NCBI RefSeq assembly: GCF_017377655.1
Contig: NZ_JAFREL010000012.1
Coordinates: 19,764 to 83,763, forward strand
Direction of reading: 5' to 3'
Source of the DNA: Candidatus Enterococcus ferrettii
GTDB lineage: Bacteria > Bacillota > Bacilli > Lactobacillales > Enterococcaceae
Length of the DNA stretch: 64,000 nucleotides
Position 1 is the stretch's first letter; the number at the start of each line of letters is the position of its first letter. The notes below the pieces were generated by a model, which was given only the letters and a program-made list of their open reading frames with translations, ran no database searches and was not told the origin of the DNA. Made by a program: the position numbers and the translations under genes. Positions 9,384 to 19,214 of this stretch are shown one piece after another.

Positions 9384-10324
9384 TACTTCACCTTTTGACC
9401 TTCTGTCACTTGCTTTCCACTGCCATTAAGAAATGCTTGAACAGCTTGTTTAGCCTTTCCAGCTGGCTGAAGTTCATGAATAGCTAGAACACTTCCGTTC
9501 CCACAAGCGATTTGTAAATCCTTTTTCGTCCGTAAAACGATGGTTCCCGGTTCAGCTGTCGTTGTTTCTGCTGTTAGTTCTGTTTTAAAAATTTTCCAGC
9601 GTATACCTTCATAAGTTGTAAAAGCAATTGGCCACGGATGCATTCCACGTACTTGATTGTCAACATCTTCAGCAGTTTTACTCCAGTCAATAGCCTCTTG
9701 TTCCCTTGTGATATTCGGAGAGAAAGTAACTTCAGCCTCATTTTGTGGATTTGGAGCTATTTCCCCATTTATAATTTGTGGCAATGTCTCCAAAAGTAGT
9801 TCTTTACCTACAAGACTTAATTTTTCGAACATCGTTCCTACATCATCTTGTTTAGTGATCGGGATACTTCGTTGGCTATAAATGCCGCCAGCATCCATTT
9901 TCTTAATCATTTCCATGATGGTTACACCGGTTTCCTTTTCACCATTCATAATAGCATAATGGACAGGCGCACCCCCACGATATTTCGGTAGCAATGAAGC
10001 ATGGACGTTAACTGCGCCTAGTCGTGGAATTTGCAGCAGCTTTTCAGGTAAGAATTGCCCAAAGGCCGCTGTAATAATTAAATCCGGAGCCAATTGAGCG
10101 ATTTTTTCCATTTCTGGTGAGCCATTGATTTTTTCAGGCTGTAAAACCAATAAACCTTGCTTGACAGCGGCAGCTTTGACTGGCGTCGGTGTGATCGTTT
10201 TTTTTCGTCCAACTGGACGGTCTGGCTGAGTAACTACAGCCGCAATTTCATAGTTTTCAGCTAATAAACCTTCCAAAACAGGAACTGAAAAAGCGGGGGT
10301 TCCCATAAATACAATTTTAGTCAT
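9383..10324 (-). CDS. fmt: Methionyl-tRNA formyltransferase
   Basis: Formylates the initiator Met-tRNA using 10-formyltetrahydrofolate. N-terminal MTKIVFMGTPAFSVPVLEGL, the hydrolase-fold FGQFLPEKLL, and HASLLPKYRGGAPVHYAI with the following catalytic Asn/His/Asp residues are clear; a C-terminal OB-like tRNA-binding domain follows (WKIFKTEL, ACGNGSVLAI, LNGSGKQV). The ATG at 10324 has GGAGG nine bases upstream and is preferred over the ATG at 10330. It overlaps the end of def, so deformylase and formyltransferase are coupled. Confidence 0.97.
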   Translation of the reverse strand: MTKIVFMGTPAFSVPVLEGLLAENYEIAAVVTQPDRPVGRKKTITPTPVKAAAVKQGLLVLQPEKINGSPEMEKIAQLAPDLIITAAFGQFLPEKLLQIPRLGAVNVHASLLPKYRGGAPVHYAIMNGEKETGVTIMEMIKKMDAGGIYSQRSIPITKQDDVGTMFEKLSLVGKELLLETLPQIINGEIAPNPQNEAEVTFSPNITREQEAIDWSKTAEDVDNQVRGMHPWPIAFTTYEGIRWKIFKTELTAETTTAEPGTIVLRTKKDLQIACGNGSVLAIHELQPAGKAKQAVQAFLNGSGKQVTEGQKVK

Positions 10325-10808
10325 CGGCATGTTCCTCCATATAACGTTCTAAATCCTCAGGTGCGATTGGGTCAATCACTTGATCAATAAACAGTTTACC
10401 ATCCAAATGATCGATTTCATGTTGAAACGCACGAGCTAAATAGCCATAGGCTGTTACTTCCATTTCGTCGCCTTCACGATCATAATACTGCACAGTTATT
10501 TCATCTGCTCGCTTTACTGTTCCATAAGTTTCTGGAATGGAAAGACAGCCTTCAACATCAATAGTTGTACCCTTTTTCTCAGTGATAACTGGATTAATTA
10601 AATCAAAGCGATCTCCCTCGTCAATCTCTATAACAGCCATTCGTAAATTTTTCCCGATTTGTGGAGCTGCTAAACCGATACCATCATGAGCCACCATTGT
10701 CTCATACATATCATCTAGTAGTTGGGCGAGTTCATCTGTTACATATTCAACTGACGAAGCAGGTTGAGTTAAACGGTGGTCAGGATGAAGCAAAATTGGG
10801 TAGCGCAT
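10317..10808 (-). CDS. def: Peptide deformylase
   Basis: Removes the N-formyl group from new proteins; a metalloenzyme. All three signature motifs are present: GIGLAAPQIG, EGCLSIP (metal Cys) and HEIDHLDG (two metal His and catalytic Glu). The 163-residue length and compact motif I to II spacing fit the short type-1 deformylase found between priA and fmt in B. subtilis rather than the longer (~185-residue) type-2 enzyme of many Gram-positives, so a second def gene elsewhere is possible (inference). Confidence 0.95.
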   Translation of the reverse strand: MRYPILLHPDHRLTQPASSVEYVTDELAQLLDDMYETMVAHDGIGLAAPQIGKNLRMAVIEIDEGDRFDLINPVITEKKGTTIDVEGCLSIPETYGTVKRADEITVQYYDREGDEMEVTAYGYLARAFQHEIDHLDGKLFIDQVIDPIAPEDLERYMEEHADD

Positions 10809-10817
10809 GGTTTCCTC

Positions 10818-13220
10818 CTAAATGAAATACATAGGTTCACTGTCAATAGCAATCAGTAATCCATTTCGTTGTTCCTTTTGACTTTGTTGCAAAATACTTT
10901 CTAATGTCGGATAGAGCTGCTTTTCTTTTTTATATTTGATAATTAATTGGTAATAGTAACGATTCTTAACTCGCAAAATGGCTCCTGGAGTTGGTCCTAA
11001 TAAAATACTTTGAGGACTCAAAGTCTGCTTCAACTGTTCACCCAGCTGATACGCTTTTTGAGCAGCCCGCATCTCTTCTTGATGAGAAACTGTCAGCTTC
11101 ACCGTGTAATAATAGGGTGGATAATCCGTTTGATGACGAATCCCCATTTCCATTCGGTAGAACCCTTCATAGTCATGCTCTTTAGCCAGTTGAATGGCGT
11201 AGTGCTCCGGATTAAAAGTTTGAATTAGTACCTCACCTTTTTTCTCACCACGACCTGCACGGCCACTTACTTGAGTCAGCAACTGGAATGTACGCTCACT
11301 GGAACGAAAATCAGGTAAATTTAGCGCAGTATCCGCGTTAAGTACTCCAACTAAAGTGACATTAGCGAAATCTAATCCTTTAGCAATCATTTGAGTACCT
11401 AAAAGAATATCTGCTTCATGATTGCCAAAAGCATTCAAAATTTTCTCATGAGCTCCTTTGCGTCTAGTCGTATCAACATCCATTCGAAGAACTCTAGCTT
11501 CTGGAATTAATTGCGCTAACTCTTCCTGTACCTTCTCAGTCCCGGTTCCGTAATAACGGATTTTATCTTTACCGCAATTTGGACAGCGTCGAGGAATATT
11601 TTCCTCATGACCACAATAGTGACAACGCATGGTTTTGGTATCCATATGTAAGGTCAATGAAATATCACAATTAGGACAAGGCAAAACAAAGCCACAATCC
11701 CGACACATCACGAAAGACGAATACCCACGCCGGTTCAACAGCAAAACACTCTGTTCCCCTTGCACTAAACGGTCTCGCAATTTTGTCTCCAGTTTTTCTG
11801 AAAAGGAAGAACTCAAACGACGCTGCATTTCGTCACGCATGTCAACAATTTCTACTGGAGGTAGAGCAGCATTTTGGTTGGCTCGTTCTGTCAGTGTCAG
11901 TAATTGATATACGCCTTTTTGAGCTCTCGCCCTAGATTCTAAAGAGGGAGTTGCACTACCTAAAACAACAGGACAGTGATGATACTGACCTCGCCAAATA
12001 GCCAAATCTCTAGCATGATAACGAGGAGTTTCCTCTTGTTTATACGTAGTCTCATGCTCTTCATCAATAATAATAACCCCTAGATCCTCTAAAGGAGCAA
12101 AAACTGCTGAACGGGCTCCTACTACTACTCGAGCCTCTTTTCGTTCTAGCTTGCGCCACTCATCATATTTCTCACCTTGAGACAAGCCGCTATGCAAAAC
12201 AGCGACTTCATTGCCAAAACGAGACTTAAAACGAGTAGCCATTTGCGGTGTCAGCGAAATTTCAGGTACCAGCATCATAGCAGTTTGTCCTTTTTCTAAA
12301 ACATCCGAGATAACTTGCAAATAAACCTCTGTTTTGCCGCTACCCGTGATACCTTCTAACAAGAAAACATCATGGTCTTTGGATTCTGCTTTGTCATGAA
12401 TCGCTTGGTAAGCTATTTTTTGCTGCGAATTAAGATTCAAAGCCGTTGTCTGTTCAAATTCTCTTTCAGCAAAAGGATCTCGATATTTTTCCACTTCTTC
12501 AAAGGTTAACCACCCTTTTTCTTGAGCCTGATTCAGATTGGCTAAAGTAAAGTCTTCCGCCTTCATCTGTTTAACTGAGATCAATTGATCATTTGCTAAG
12601 TTTGCCAAATAGTCGACTAATTGAATTTGCTTAGAGGAGTTCTTACGTATCCCACTTTTGATTGATTCAACATCCTTTTGGGCAAATGTTCGTTTGACAT
12701 ATCGCTCTGTTTTAACTTTATTTTTCGTATGTACTTCATAGCGTAATTCTACTAAATTCTGCTCTCTTAGCTGAGCCATTTTTTTCAACAAGCCGCGTTC
12801 CTCAGCTTCATCCCAAGTCATTTCAGTTTTCCGGTCAAAAACTTGTTCCTTTAGTTGGTTGTCTTCAGACAATAGATACAGCTTTTTTTGATAATTGGCC
12901 TTCATAACACTAGGCAACATGGTTTGCAAACAGGTAATTTTAAATGCAAAGGTAGTATCCTTCATGTAATCTGCCAACTGTAAAAGCTCCTGATTTAAAA
13001 CAGGCGTTAAATCGAGAACACGAATAATTTCCTTTAAGTTGTCGGCAGGCAGCTCAGACGTTTCAGCTATATTTACTACAAACCCTTGGACATGGCGACT
13101 TCCAAAACTGACCTCTACGCGCATTCCAGTCTCAACAGCCATTTGGGGCGGAATCAAATAGGTAAAGGGCTGATCCGTTTGCATCGCCGGTACATCTACG
13201 ATTACTTGTGCTAGTTTCAT
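10818..13220 (-). CDS. priA: Primosomal protein N' (replication restart helicase PriA)
   Basis: A superfamily 2 DNA helicase that reloads the replisome at stalled forks. The N-terminal 3'-DNA-end binding domain (PFTYLIPPQM, RVEVSFGSR) precedes Walker A GITGSGKTEVYL, the DEEH box (IIIDEEHETTYK), LGSATPSLES, and the zinc-binding region with paired CxxC motifs (CRDCGF, CPNC, CHYCG, CPNCG). Motifs V-VI (GTQMIAKGLDF, QVSGRAGR) follow. Length 800 is normal. A GGAGGCGGAG ribosome binding site lies upstream, and the rpoZ terminator precedes a possible own promoter (TACAAT at 13246-13251). Confidence 0.97.
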   Translation of the reverse strand: MKLAQVIVDVPAMQTDQPFTYLIPPQMAVETGMRVEVSFGSRHVQGFVVNIAETSELPADNLKEIIRVLDLTPVLNQELLQLADYMKDTTFAFKITCLQTMLPSVMKANYQKKLYLLSEDNQLKEQVFDRKTEMTWDEAEERGLLKKMAQLREQNLVELRYEVHTKNKVKTERYVKRTFAQKDVESIKSGIRKNSSKQIQLVDYLANLANDQLISVKQMKAEDFTLANLNQAQEKGWLTFEEVEKYRDPFAEREFEQTTALNLNSQQKIAYQAIHDKAESKDHDVFLLEGITGSGKTEVYLQVISDVLEKGQTAMMLVPEISLTPQMATRFKSRFGNEVAVLHSGLSQGEKYDEWRKLERKEARVVVGARSAVFAPLEDLGVIIIDEEHETTYKQEETPRYHARDLAIWRGQYHHCPVVLGSATPSLESRARAQKGVYQLLTLTERANQNAALPPVEIVDMRDEMQRRLSSSFSEKLETKLRDRLVQGEQSVLLLNRRGYSSFVMCRDCGFVLPCPNCDISLTLHMDTKTMRCHYCGHEENIPRRCPNCGKDKIRYYGTGTEKVQEELAQLIPEARVLRMDVDTTRRKGAHEKILNAFGNHEADILLGTQMIAKGLDFANVTLVGVLNADTALNLPDFRSSERTFQLLTQVSGRAGRGEKKGEVLIQTFNPEHYAIQLAKEHDYEGFYRMEMGIRHQTDYPPYYYTVKLTVSHQEEMRAAQKAYQLGEQLKQTLSPQSILLGPTPGAILRVKNRYYYQLIIKYKKEKQLYPTLESILQQSQKEQRNGLLIAIDSEPMYFI

Positions 13221-13284
13221 CCATCTCCGCCTCCTTAATGTCTGTATTGTACTAAATAAATCCTAATAATGAATTAAATTCAAC

Positions 13285-13321
13285 ATAAAAAAGGAAACAG
13301 GTGTAAATACACCTGTTCCTA
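13285..13321 (-). terminator. Terminator after rpoZ
   Basis: GGAACAGGTG and CACCTGTTTCC form a stem of about 10 bp, followed on the minus strand by TTTTTTATG. It overlaps the rpoZ stop codon and separates gmk-rpoZ from the priA operon. Confidence 0.85.
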
Positions 13322-13624
13322 GTTGTTTTGTTCGTTGCGAATACGTGCTTCCAATTCACGCTGTTCTCGTTCTTTTTGCATTTTGCGTTCTTCTTCTTCC
13401 AGTTTCAATCGTTCCCGTTTAATTTCCGGGTGAGGATCATTGATCACCGTTCCAGAATCAATTTCTTCTAAAGCTTGACCCACACTTTTTACTGAATCAA
13501 AAGTGTTTAATGTTGGTTTTGCACCAGAATCTAGTTCATGCGCGCGTTTGCTTGCCAAAATTACCAAAGAATATTTAGAATTGACATGATCCAATAAAGT
13601 ATCAATTGAAGGTTTTAACATCAT
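13319..13624 (-). CDS. rpoZ: DNA-directed RNA polymerase omega subunit
   Basis: A 101-residue protein with the omega signature: [30 protein letters not shown] (visible in parts at residues 2-30) and [14 protein letters not shown]. Omega assists assembly and stability of the beta-prime subunit. The C-terminal third is a highly charged Glu/Arg/Lys helix, as in other Lactobacillales. It follows gmk by four bases, the conserved gmk-rpoZ pair. Confidence 0.95.
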   Translation of the reverse strand: MMLKPSIDTLLDHVNSKYSLVILASKRAHELDSGAKPTLNTFDSVKSVGQALEEIDSGTVINDPHPEIKRERLKLEEEERKMQKEREQRELEARIRNEQNN

Positions 13625-13628
13625 AAGC

Positions 13629-14255
<627 letters not shown>

Positions 14256-14337
14256 TCATGGTCTTTTTTCGCTAACGCTTATTGTGCACTTTTTTTGCGA
14301 AGATTTCAAGAGGTATTCGTCTACAGCCTGCTATTTC

Positions 14338-14622
14338 TTAAAAACCCATATTAGATAATGTGTTAATAACATCTCGTAACTCACCATGCTGTTTAATTTC
14401 TTTATCCACTGGATCAGACACTTCCTCAGCCGTAGTTGACACTAAAAATGCTCTATTTAGTGCAACATAGGTCCCATCATTCACTAAAATGTGCAGCTCC
14501 TTTTCATCGTAAGAAACAACTGCATCTTGCCAAACTTCAAATCCCTTTTTATCAGAAGGCACTGCACGTTTAACAATACTATGTCCATTACTTTGGTGGA
14601 AAGTTATGTCGTAATACTTCAT
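14338..14622 (-). CDS. Small protein of unknown function between yicC and gmk
   Basis: A 94-residue acidic protein starting MKYYDITFHQSNGHSIVKRA, with a good ribosome binding site (AGGAG about ten bases before the ATG). It has no signal peptide or membrane segment. The alternating hydrophobic pattern in the first 65 residues suggests a small beta-rich domain; the tail is helical and charged. I do not recognise the family. In B. subtilis the slot between yloC (yicC) and gmk holds remA, but the sequence shows no RemA signature. It ends 94 bases before gmk. Confidence 0.8.
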   Translation of the reverse strand: MKYYDITFHQSNGHSIVKRAVPSDKKGFEVWQDAVVSYDEKELHILVNDGTYVALNRAFLVSTTAEEVSDPVDKEIKQHGELRDVINTLSNMGF

Positions 14623-14634
14623 TTTGCTAGGCTC

Positions 14635-15519
14635 CTATTCTATATTTTGAATTTGTTCACGTATTTTTTCTAAGATCGTCTTCAATTGTACCACGATATC
14701 TTTAATTTGAATGGGGCTAGACTTAGAGCCAATGGTATTCACTTCCCGATTCATCTCTTGCAAAAGAAAATCGAGTTCGCGTCCGACTGGTCCAACGGTC
14801 TGCAAAAGATGATCCATTTTTTCTAAATGGATGCTTAAGCGATCTAACTCTTCGTGAACATCTCCTCGTTCCAGCAAGATCGCCATCTCAGTTAATAAAC
14901 GATCTTGATCAATTGTGTTCCCAAGGTATTCCTGAAGTTTTTCTTCGTATCGCTTCTGATAGTCTGCTTCATAAATATCGACAAATTGTTTTAACTCTTC
15001 AAGCAACGCAAAAATATTCTTTCGATATTCCGACAAGACCGCCTGAATTCCCACACCTTCAAATTCCCGACTCTGAACCAGCTGTACAAAGGCTTTCTGA
15101 GCGGCTTCATGCACTAATATTTCTAATGTCTCATCGGATTCTTTATGATCTACTAGAATTACATAATCATCTTGTTCTAAACTCTTTAATAAGATCTCTT
15201 TTACCGGAAAATCAATTACACCATAACGTTCCTGTGCACCAGTTTTTAGGCTCTCAATTAATTGATCCAGTAACTCCCATCGAATAGAAACTTCTTTATT
15301 TCCCGTCTTTAAAGGCATTAAATTGATGTACATATCTACTCGACCACGTTGAACCTGTTCCTTCGCAATTTTACGTAGTATTGTCTCATAGGCATTAAGC
15401 TCTTTGGGCATCCGGATTTGCAAATCTAAAAATCGATTGTTTACACTTTTCAACTCAATACTCAGCTCATATGCTTCGTTCAAAGCTGTTCCTTGCCCAT
15501 AACCAGTCATACTTTTCAT
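14635..15519 (-). CDS. YicC-family endoribonuclease
   Basis: A 294-residue protein with the YicC N-terminal signature MKSMTGYGQG and SVNNRFLDLQIRMP, and the C-terminal DUF1732 motif (TEMAILLERGDVHEELDRL, VGRELDFLLQEMNREVNTIGSKS). YicC proteins are cytoplasmic endoribonucleases implicated in RNA turnover; in Gram-positives this is the YloC protein. It sits immediately upstream of the 94-residue protein and gmk, the conserved order, and probably shares their transcript. Confidence 0.93.
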   Translation of the reverse strand: MKSMTGYGQGTALNEAYELSIELKSVNNRFLDLQIRMPKELNAYETILRKIAKEQVQRGRVDMYINLMPLKTGNKEVSIRWELLDQLIESLKTGAQERYGVIDFPVKEILLKSLEQDDYVILVDHKESDETLEILVHEAAQKAFVQLVQSREFEGVGIQAVLSEYRKNIFALLEELKQFVDIYEADYQKRYEEKLQEYLGNTIDQDRLLTEMAILLERGDVHEELDRLSIHLEKMDHLLQTVGPVGRELDFLLQEMNREVNTIGSKSSPIQIKDIVVQLKTILEKIREQIQNIE

Positions 15520-15528
15520 ATTTACCCT

Positions 15529-15747
15529 CTACATTTCTTTAATAATTTTCTGTAAAACTTCAAATTCTTCATTTGTTAAAGTCACACCTTTGCCCATCTT
15601 CTCATGCTCTGGTGACCAATCTCGCAAATCAAATTTTGGAGGACGTCCATTCCAACTAACCAAGTTTAACTCCTTACGCCAACCTTTTGCATTTTCCGAC
15701 AATACTGCAATTTCTTCTACAATTTCGTAACTGAATTCTCCTGCCAT
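15529..15747 (-). CDS. YdbC-family PC4-like single-strand nucleic-acid-binding protein
   Basis: A 72-residue protein (MAGEFSYEIVEEIAVLSENA) with the basic KGWRKELNLVSWNGRPPKFDLRDW core and the acidic/helical end TLTNEEFEVLQKII, typical of bacterial PC4-fold YdbC proteins, which bind single-stranded DNA. The ATG at 15747 has AGGAGG at 15753-15758. That ribosome binding site and the first 31 bases of the gene lie inside the 3' end of the patatin gene in another frame, so translation is probably coupled. Extending upstream in frame gives no ribosome binding site. Confidence 0.88.
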   Translation of the reverse strand: MAGEFSYEIVEEIAVLSENAKGWRKELNLVSWNGRPPKFDLRDWSPEHEKMGKGVTLTNEEFEVLQKIIKEM

Positions 15748-17357
15748 GTAAATTCCTCCTGAATAAATTCTATAAACATAACCAGCAAAGTGGGTAGGGG
15801 CCAGATATAAAAGGCCCGTCCCCAATTATTAATCTTTTGCCGGTATAATCTTACGGTTCGATTATAATTAGATAAACGATTCATTTCCAACCAACGCTGG
15901 GATAAATGCTCCTTAACTGACAGAATATAAGTCAACTCTGGATTCTCCTCAACATTATGACAAACGATAGCTGCTAATTCGTCGATTCTATAAGTGCTTA
16001 GCGGAGAAATGTGCAACCATTCGCTCCACTGTTCTAATAACGAAAGACTCAATTTCTCCAAGGGCTGGTGGTAATTTTTCTGTTGAATCTCGGCCAACTC
16101 TTTTAGTGGAACTGACAATTTTCTTCGCATAAAAACCACAAACTTACGGGTCATTCGAGTAAAATCTTCTGTGTTTTCAAAAAAATATCGCTGTCCCTGA
16201 TTCTCTTGCAGACATCGCTTCATTTCCAAATAACCTAATTTAATATTGGCCTTTGCGCGATTGGCTTCGAATAACATCATCTCGCCCAAATCCCAGCTCG
16301 TAGCTAACTGAATTTCAGCAACATCACTAGGTATTGTTACGTTTTTATCTATTCCAGGACCGTGAACATCAACTACGATTAATTCAGTTGCTCCCTGTTT
16401 TAATGCAACATCTACAGGTATATTATTACGATATCCTCCATCAACATAAAAATGCTCATCAATTTGTTCAATAGACATTAACGGAAAAAAGGCTGATGAA
16501 GCTAGCAGCCAAGACAACATTTCCTTTTGCGAGCAGTCATTTAATTTTACCACGACTTCCTGAAATGTGGGAACACGAGTAGCTACAATATACAGAGGCA
16601 TGCTCCTGGTCATCTTTTCTACATCCAGATGCTCCTGCAGCAATTTGTACAAGGGTGCTGTTGACAAGCCTTTTTGTCTAATAGCCTCAAAAATAAATTG
16701 TCGCAGTTGCTGAACATGATCCACAAAATCAGCTTGTTCAAGAGCTTCAAAGCTTACCTCCAAAACTTTATCTGTTGCAATTTCCTGCCAAAGCGTTTGT
16801 GCAGCAGTTAAATCACCTTGTACCATCAAAGCTCCATTTAGAGCACCTACGGAACAGCCGACAACACACTGGAAATCAATTTTTTTCTCTAACAGTGCTT
16901 GCCAAACCCCAATTTGATAAGCACCTCGCGCACCTCCACCACCTAATACTAAACCAGTCTTATAATTTAGGTTTTTAAGCCAGCCATTTTGTTGTTCCGT
17001 GTAACCTTGTCGCCGCAGCCAGTGTGCTAGCGGATCTGACGCAGAAAACATTAAGATTATTTCTCGAACAAATTCTTGGCGGGCGGAGGTCTCCACTAAG
17101 GAAATCCCTTCTTGCCAAGTCATTTCTTTCGTTGTTAGCAAATTATGAACCTGCCAATTTCCGTCAGTCTTATGAACCTCGATAAATACTTGGTTTTTTT
17201 GAGTAGTGAGGGAATAAACTTGGTATTTTTTTATCGCTTGCACCATTCGTTTAGAAGCACATTGATGAGAACTATCAAATGGAAAAAGCAATCGTGCTTG
17301 CTGGATTGCCTCTTTGTAATCTAATTGTTCTGATGGATATAAGTGATGTACCTTCAT
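15717..17357 (-). CDS. Patatin-like phospholipase family protein
   Basis: A 546-residue predicted lipid acyl hydrolase. The patatin domain starts near residue 135 with the oxyanion loop LGGGGARGAYQIG, the nucleophile elbow GCSVGALNGA (Gly-x-Ser-x-Gly) and the catalytic Asp in YVDGGYRNNIPVD. An N-terminal ~130-residue extension and a C-terminal helical region of about 200 residues (ending in a hydrophobic FYIWPLPTLLVMFIEFI segment) flank it; substrate unknown. Its stop lies 31 bases inside the following ydbC-type gene. A terminator separates it from srtA. Confidence 0.9.
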   Translation of the reverse strand: MKVHHLYPSEQLDYKEAIQQARLLFPFDSSHQCASKRMVQAIKKYQVYSLTTQKNQVFIEVHKTDGNWQVHNLLTTKEMTWQEGISLVETSARQEFVREIILMFSASDPLAHWLRRQGYTEQQNGWLKNLNYKTGLVLGGGGARGAYQIGVWQALLEKKIDFQCVVGCSVGALNGALMVQGDLTAAQTLWQEIATDKVLEVSFEALEQADFVDHVQQLRQFIFEAIRQKGLSTAPLYKLLQEHLDVEKMTRSMPLYIVATRVPTFQEVVVKLNDCSQKEMLSWLLASSAFFPLMSIEQIDEHFYVDGGYRNNIPVDVALKQGATELIVVDVHGPGIDKNVTIPSDVAEIQLATSWDLGEMMLFEANRAKANIKLGYLEMKRCLQENQGQRYFFENTEDFTRMTRKFVVFMRRKLSVPLKELAEIQQKNYHQPLEKLSLSLLEQWSEWLHISPLSTYRIDELAAIVCHNVEENPELTYILSVKEHLSQRWLEMNRLSNYNRTVRLYRQKINNWGRAFYIWPLPTLLVMFIEFIQEEFTWQENSVTKL

Positions 17358-17371
17358 TAGCGTCCTCTCCT

Positions 17372-17408
17372 AAAAGAAAAGCCACAAAGCTGATAGCTTT
17401 GTGGTTTT
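17372..17408 (-). terminator. Terminator between srtA and the patatin gene
   Basis: CCACAAAGC (17382-17390) and GCTTTGTGG (17396-17404) form a perfect 9-bp stem with a five-base loop, followed on the minus strand by CTTTTCTTTT. It ends the srtA transcript. Confidence 0.85.
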
Positions 17409-17411
17409 TGA

Positions 17412-18125
17412 TTAATACGTTCGTTGTTCCATATTGAAAGCATCGCGCATCGGTTGTGTTGCTTTTCCGACTGGTGTAACTGCCTCTAGTTCCCCTTGTA
17501 CAACAATCCTAGTAATTCCGTCGATTTCCCCACATGTTACCAAAGTAACCTGACGCCTATCAGGAAGCACATCCAAATACTTAACTTCCGTAGGCTGTAC
17601 TCGAACTTTAAGAGCCGTCCGGTAAGTGTAAATATTGTTGAGATCTGTCAGATAGATCTTATCACCTTCTTGAATGTTATCTAATGGTGTAAACAATAAT
17701 CCTGCTTCTGCTGCCCGATGACTCGCTAAACCATAATTTCCTTCGCCCATTTTTTGATCAGGTTCTAATGTACCAGCACCGTATAACAAGGCTTCATTGG
17801 ATAGACCCTTGAAAATAGGTAAATTAATAGCTACAGAAGGGATCGCAATACCACCAATAACTGGTAAACGTTTATTACTTAACTGAGCGCGCATAACTGC
17901 TTCGGTACTAGCGGGAACTACCGCATCAAAATCAAAAGGCATGTCCTCCTGTAAGTTTCGATCAATGTCTTCTTTAGATAATTTTGAAACAGAATAACGG
18001 TCGCCATTATACTGAATAAGAAAGTTTTTTATTTGATTATTAAAAATTAAAGCCAAACCGACTAATAATAATAAAAGTAAAAAAAAATTAATCAGCCAAT
18101 TGTGTTTTTTTCTTTTCCTTTTCAT
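17412..18125 (-). CDS. srtA: Class A sortase
   Basis: A membrane-anchored transpeptidase that cleaves LPXTG proteins between Thr and Gly and joins them to lipid II. A very basic N-terminus (KRKRKKHNW) is followed by one transmembrane segment (LINFFLLLLLLVGLALIF), giving type II topology. The sortase barrel has the catalytic His in GLASHRAAEAG, the catalytic Cys in TLVTCGEID, and the catalytic Arg in ITRIVVQGEL. Length 237 is normal for housekeeping SrtA. It appears monocistronic. Confidence 0.95.
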   Translation of the reverse strand: MKRKRKKHNWLINFFLLLLLLVGLALIFNNQIKNFLIQYNGDRYSVSKLSKEDIDRNLQEDMPFDFDAVVPASTEAVMRAQLSNKRLPVIGGIAIPSVAINLPIFKGLSNEALLYGAGTLEPDQKMGEGNYGLASHRAAEAGLLFTPLDNIQEGDKIYLTDLNNIYTYRTALKVRVQPTEVKYLDVLPDRRQVTLVTCGEIDGITRIVVQGELEAVTPVGKATQPMRDAFNMEQRTY

Positions 18126-18295
18126 GAACAGTCCTCCAGATTATACTCGATTTTATCATACCATAATGAAGGCGTAAATCATTCCGTTCAAAGCACTAGT
18201 TTTACTTAGTTTTAAGATATTTTAAGGAAAATAATCCACTCATATTTTTCTGATTCAGAAATCTTATTATACTGAAAGTTTCTTGTGAAAATTAT

Positions 18296-18312
18296 TGCAA
18301 AAGCGTTTTCAG
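18296..18312 (+). promoter_or_regulatory. Possible cre (CcpA) site
   Basis: The sequence GCAAAAGCGTTTTCA resembles the catabolite response element core (AARCGNTTTCA) but lacks the outer TG. It lies about 95 bases upstream of the plus-strand gene starting at 18403. Only a partial match, so weak. Confidence 0.3.
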
Positions 18313-18402
18313 TTGTAATGTAATTTTAAAATAAAAGAAACGAGCTTTTTTTTAATTGATAGGTTAAAATGATGATGATGACGATTTGAGAGGGTGAACA
18401 GT

Positions 18403-19173
18403 TTGCCAGATATGCTTTTTGTATACATTGATACAACCAGTAATGCCGTTTTTTCAAAAGGACTTTCTCCATCAGATTTTGTGGAGGGCATTGTTCATCA
18501 ACCAGATCACTTGCTATTACTGGATCCAGCAGTTGAAATTGGTGAATTTGATACACACAGTGGCTTAAAAATTATCAGTGGAACACAGGCCGTTCACCAT
18601 TTTTTTACTAATAAACACTTTATTCAATCAACTGCAAATAAATGGATTGACTTTACAAATCCAGCTTTATTAAAAGAATTAACACCTTTAGAAATCTCTG
18701 AATTATTATATTTTGGTCATATGCGGACCCATTTGCACTCACCATTCTTTTATAAATTGCAAAATAATTTTGTTTACTTCAATTTGGGCAGCGAAACTTT
18801 GCGAGTATATTACCGTTACTTAGATGAATTTTACCGAATTCTAGCCAATAAAATTACTCGTATCGCACTAGAAAAAGTCAATGACAAACGTTCTTTCTTC
18901 CGCAAAGGCGCCTCTGTTGCTCACTTAGATGGAGAAATCTTGAAAGATTTGTATCCGATCTTTCAAGAAGGAGCTGTTTTCTGTTTTTCACAAGCTAAGC
19001 TTGAAAATAAACTTTATCGTGTACCAATTTATTTATCTGACGAAAAAGGTTGGCGCAAACACCAACCTACTTATAAACAAGATCAAAAAATGGGGACATT
19101 AACTTATGACCTTGGTCGCCAAAAATGGAGCTTGTCGTTGGAAAAAGACGATTTAGCCTTTGCCTTTCGCTAA
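18403..19173 (+). CDS. Conserved-looking cytosolic protein of unknown function
   Basis: About 257 residues, no signal peptide or membrane segment. I do not recognise a domain. The start is most likely the TTG at 18403 (LPDMLFVYID), eight bases after GAGAGGG; a GTG at 18394 overlaps that ribosome binding site. Notable stretches are YFGHMRTHLHSPFFYKLQNNF and a C-terminal part rich in Lys and aromatic residues. It is the only plus-strand gene between srtA and thiT, monocistronic, and shares a two-way terminator with thiT. Confidence 0.8.
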   Translation: MPDMLFVYIDTTSNAVFSKGLSPSDFVEGIVHQPDHLLLLDPAVEIGEFDTHSGLKIISGTQAVHHFFTNKHFIQSTANKWIDFTNPALLKELTPLEISELLYFGHMRTHLHSPFFYKLQNNFVYFNLGSETLRVYYRYLDEFYRILANKITRIALEKVNDKRSFFRKGASVAHLDGEILKDLYPIFQEGAVFCFSQAKLENKLYRVPIYLSDEKGWRKHQPTYKQDQKMGTLTYDLGRQKWSLSLEKDDLAFAFR

Positions 19174-19214
19174 AAAACCACTTTTATCATAACTGACAAA
19201 AGTGGTTTTTTCGT
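19172..19214 (+). terminator. Bidirectional terminator between the unknown gene and thiT
   Basis: AAAAAACCACTTTT and AAAAGTGGTTTTTT flank a short loop, giving a stem with A-run before and T-run after, so it can act on both strands and serves the two convergent genes. Confidence 0.85.
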
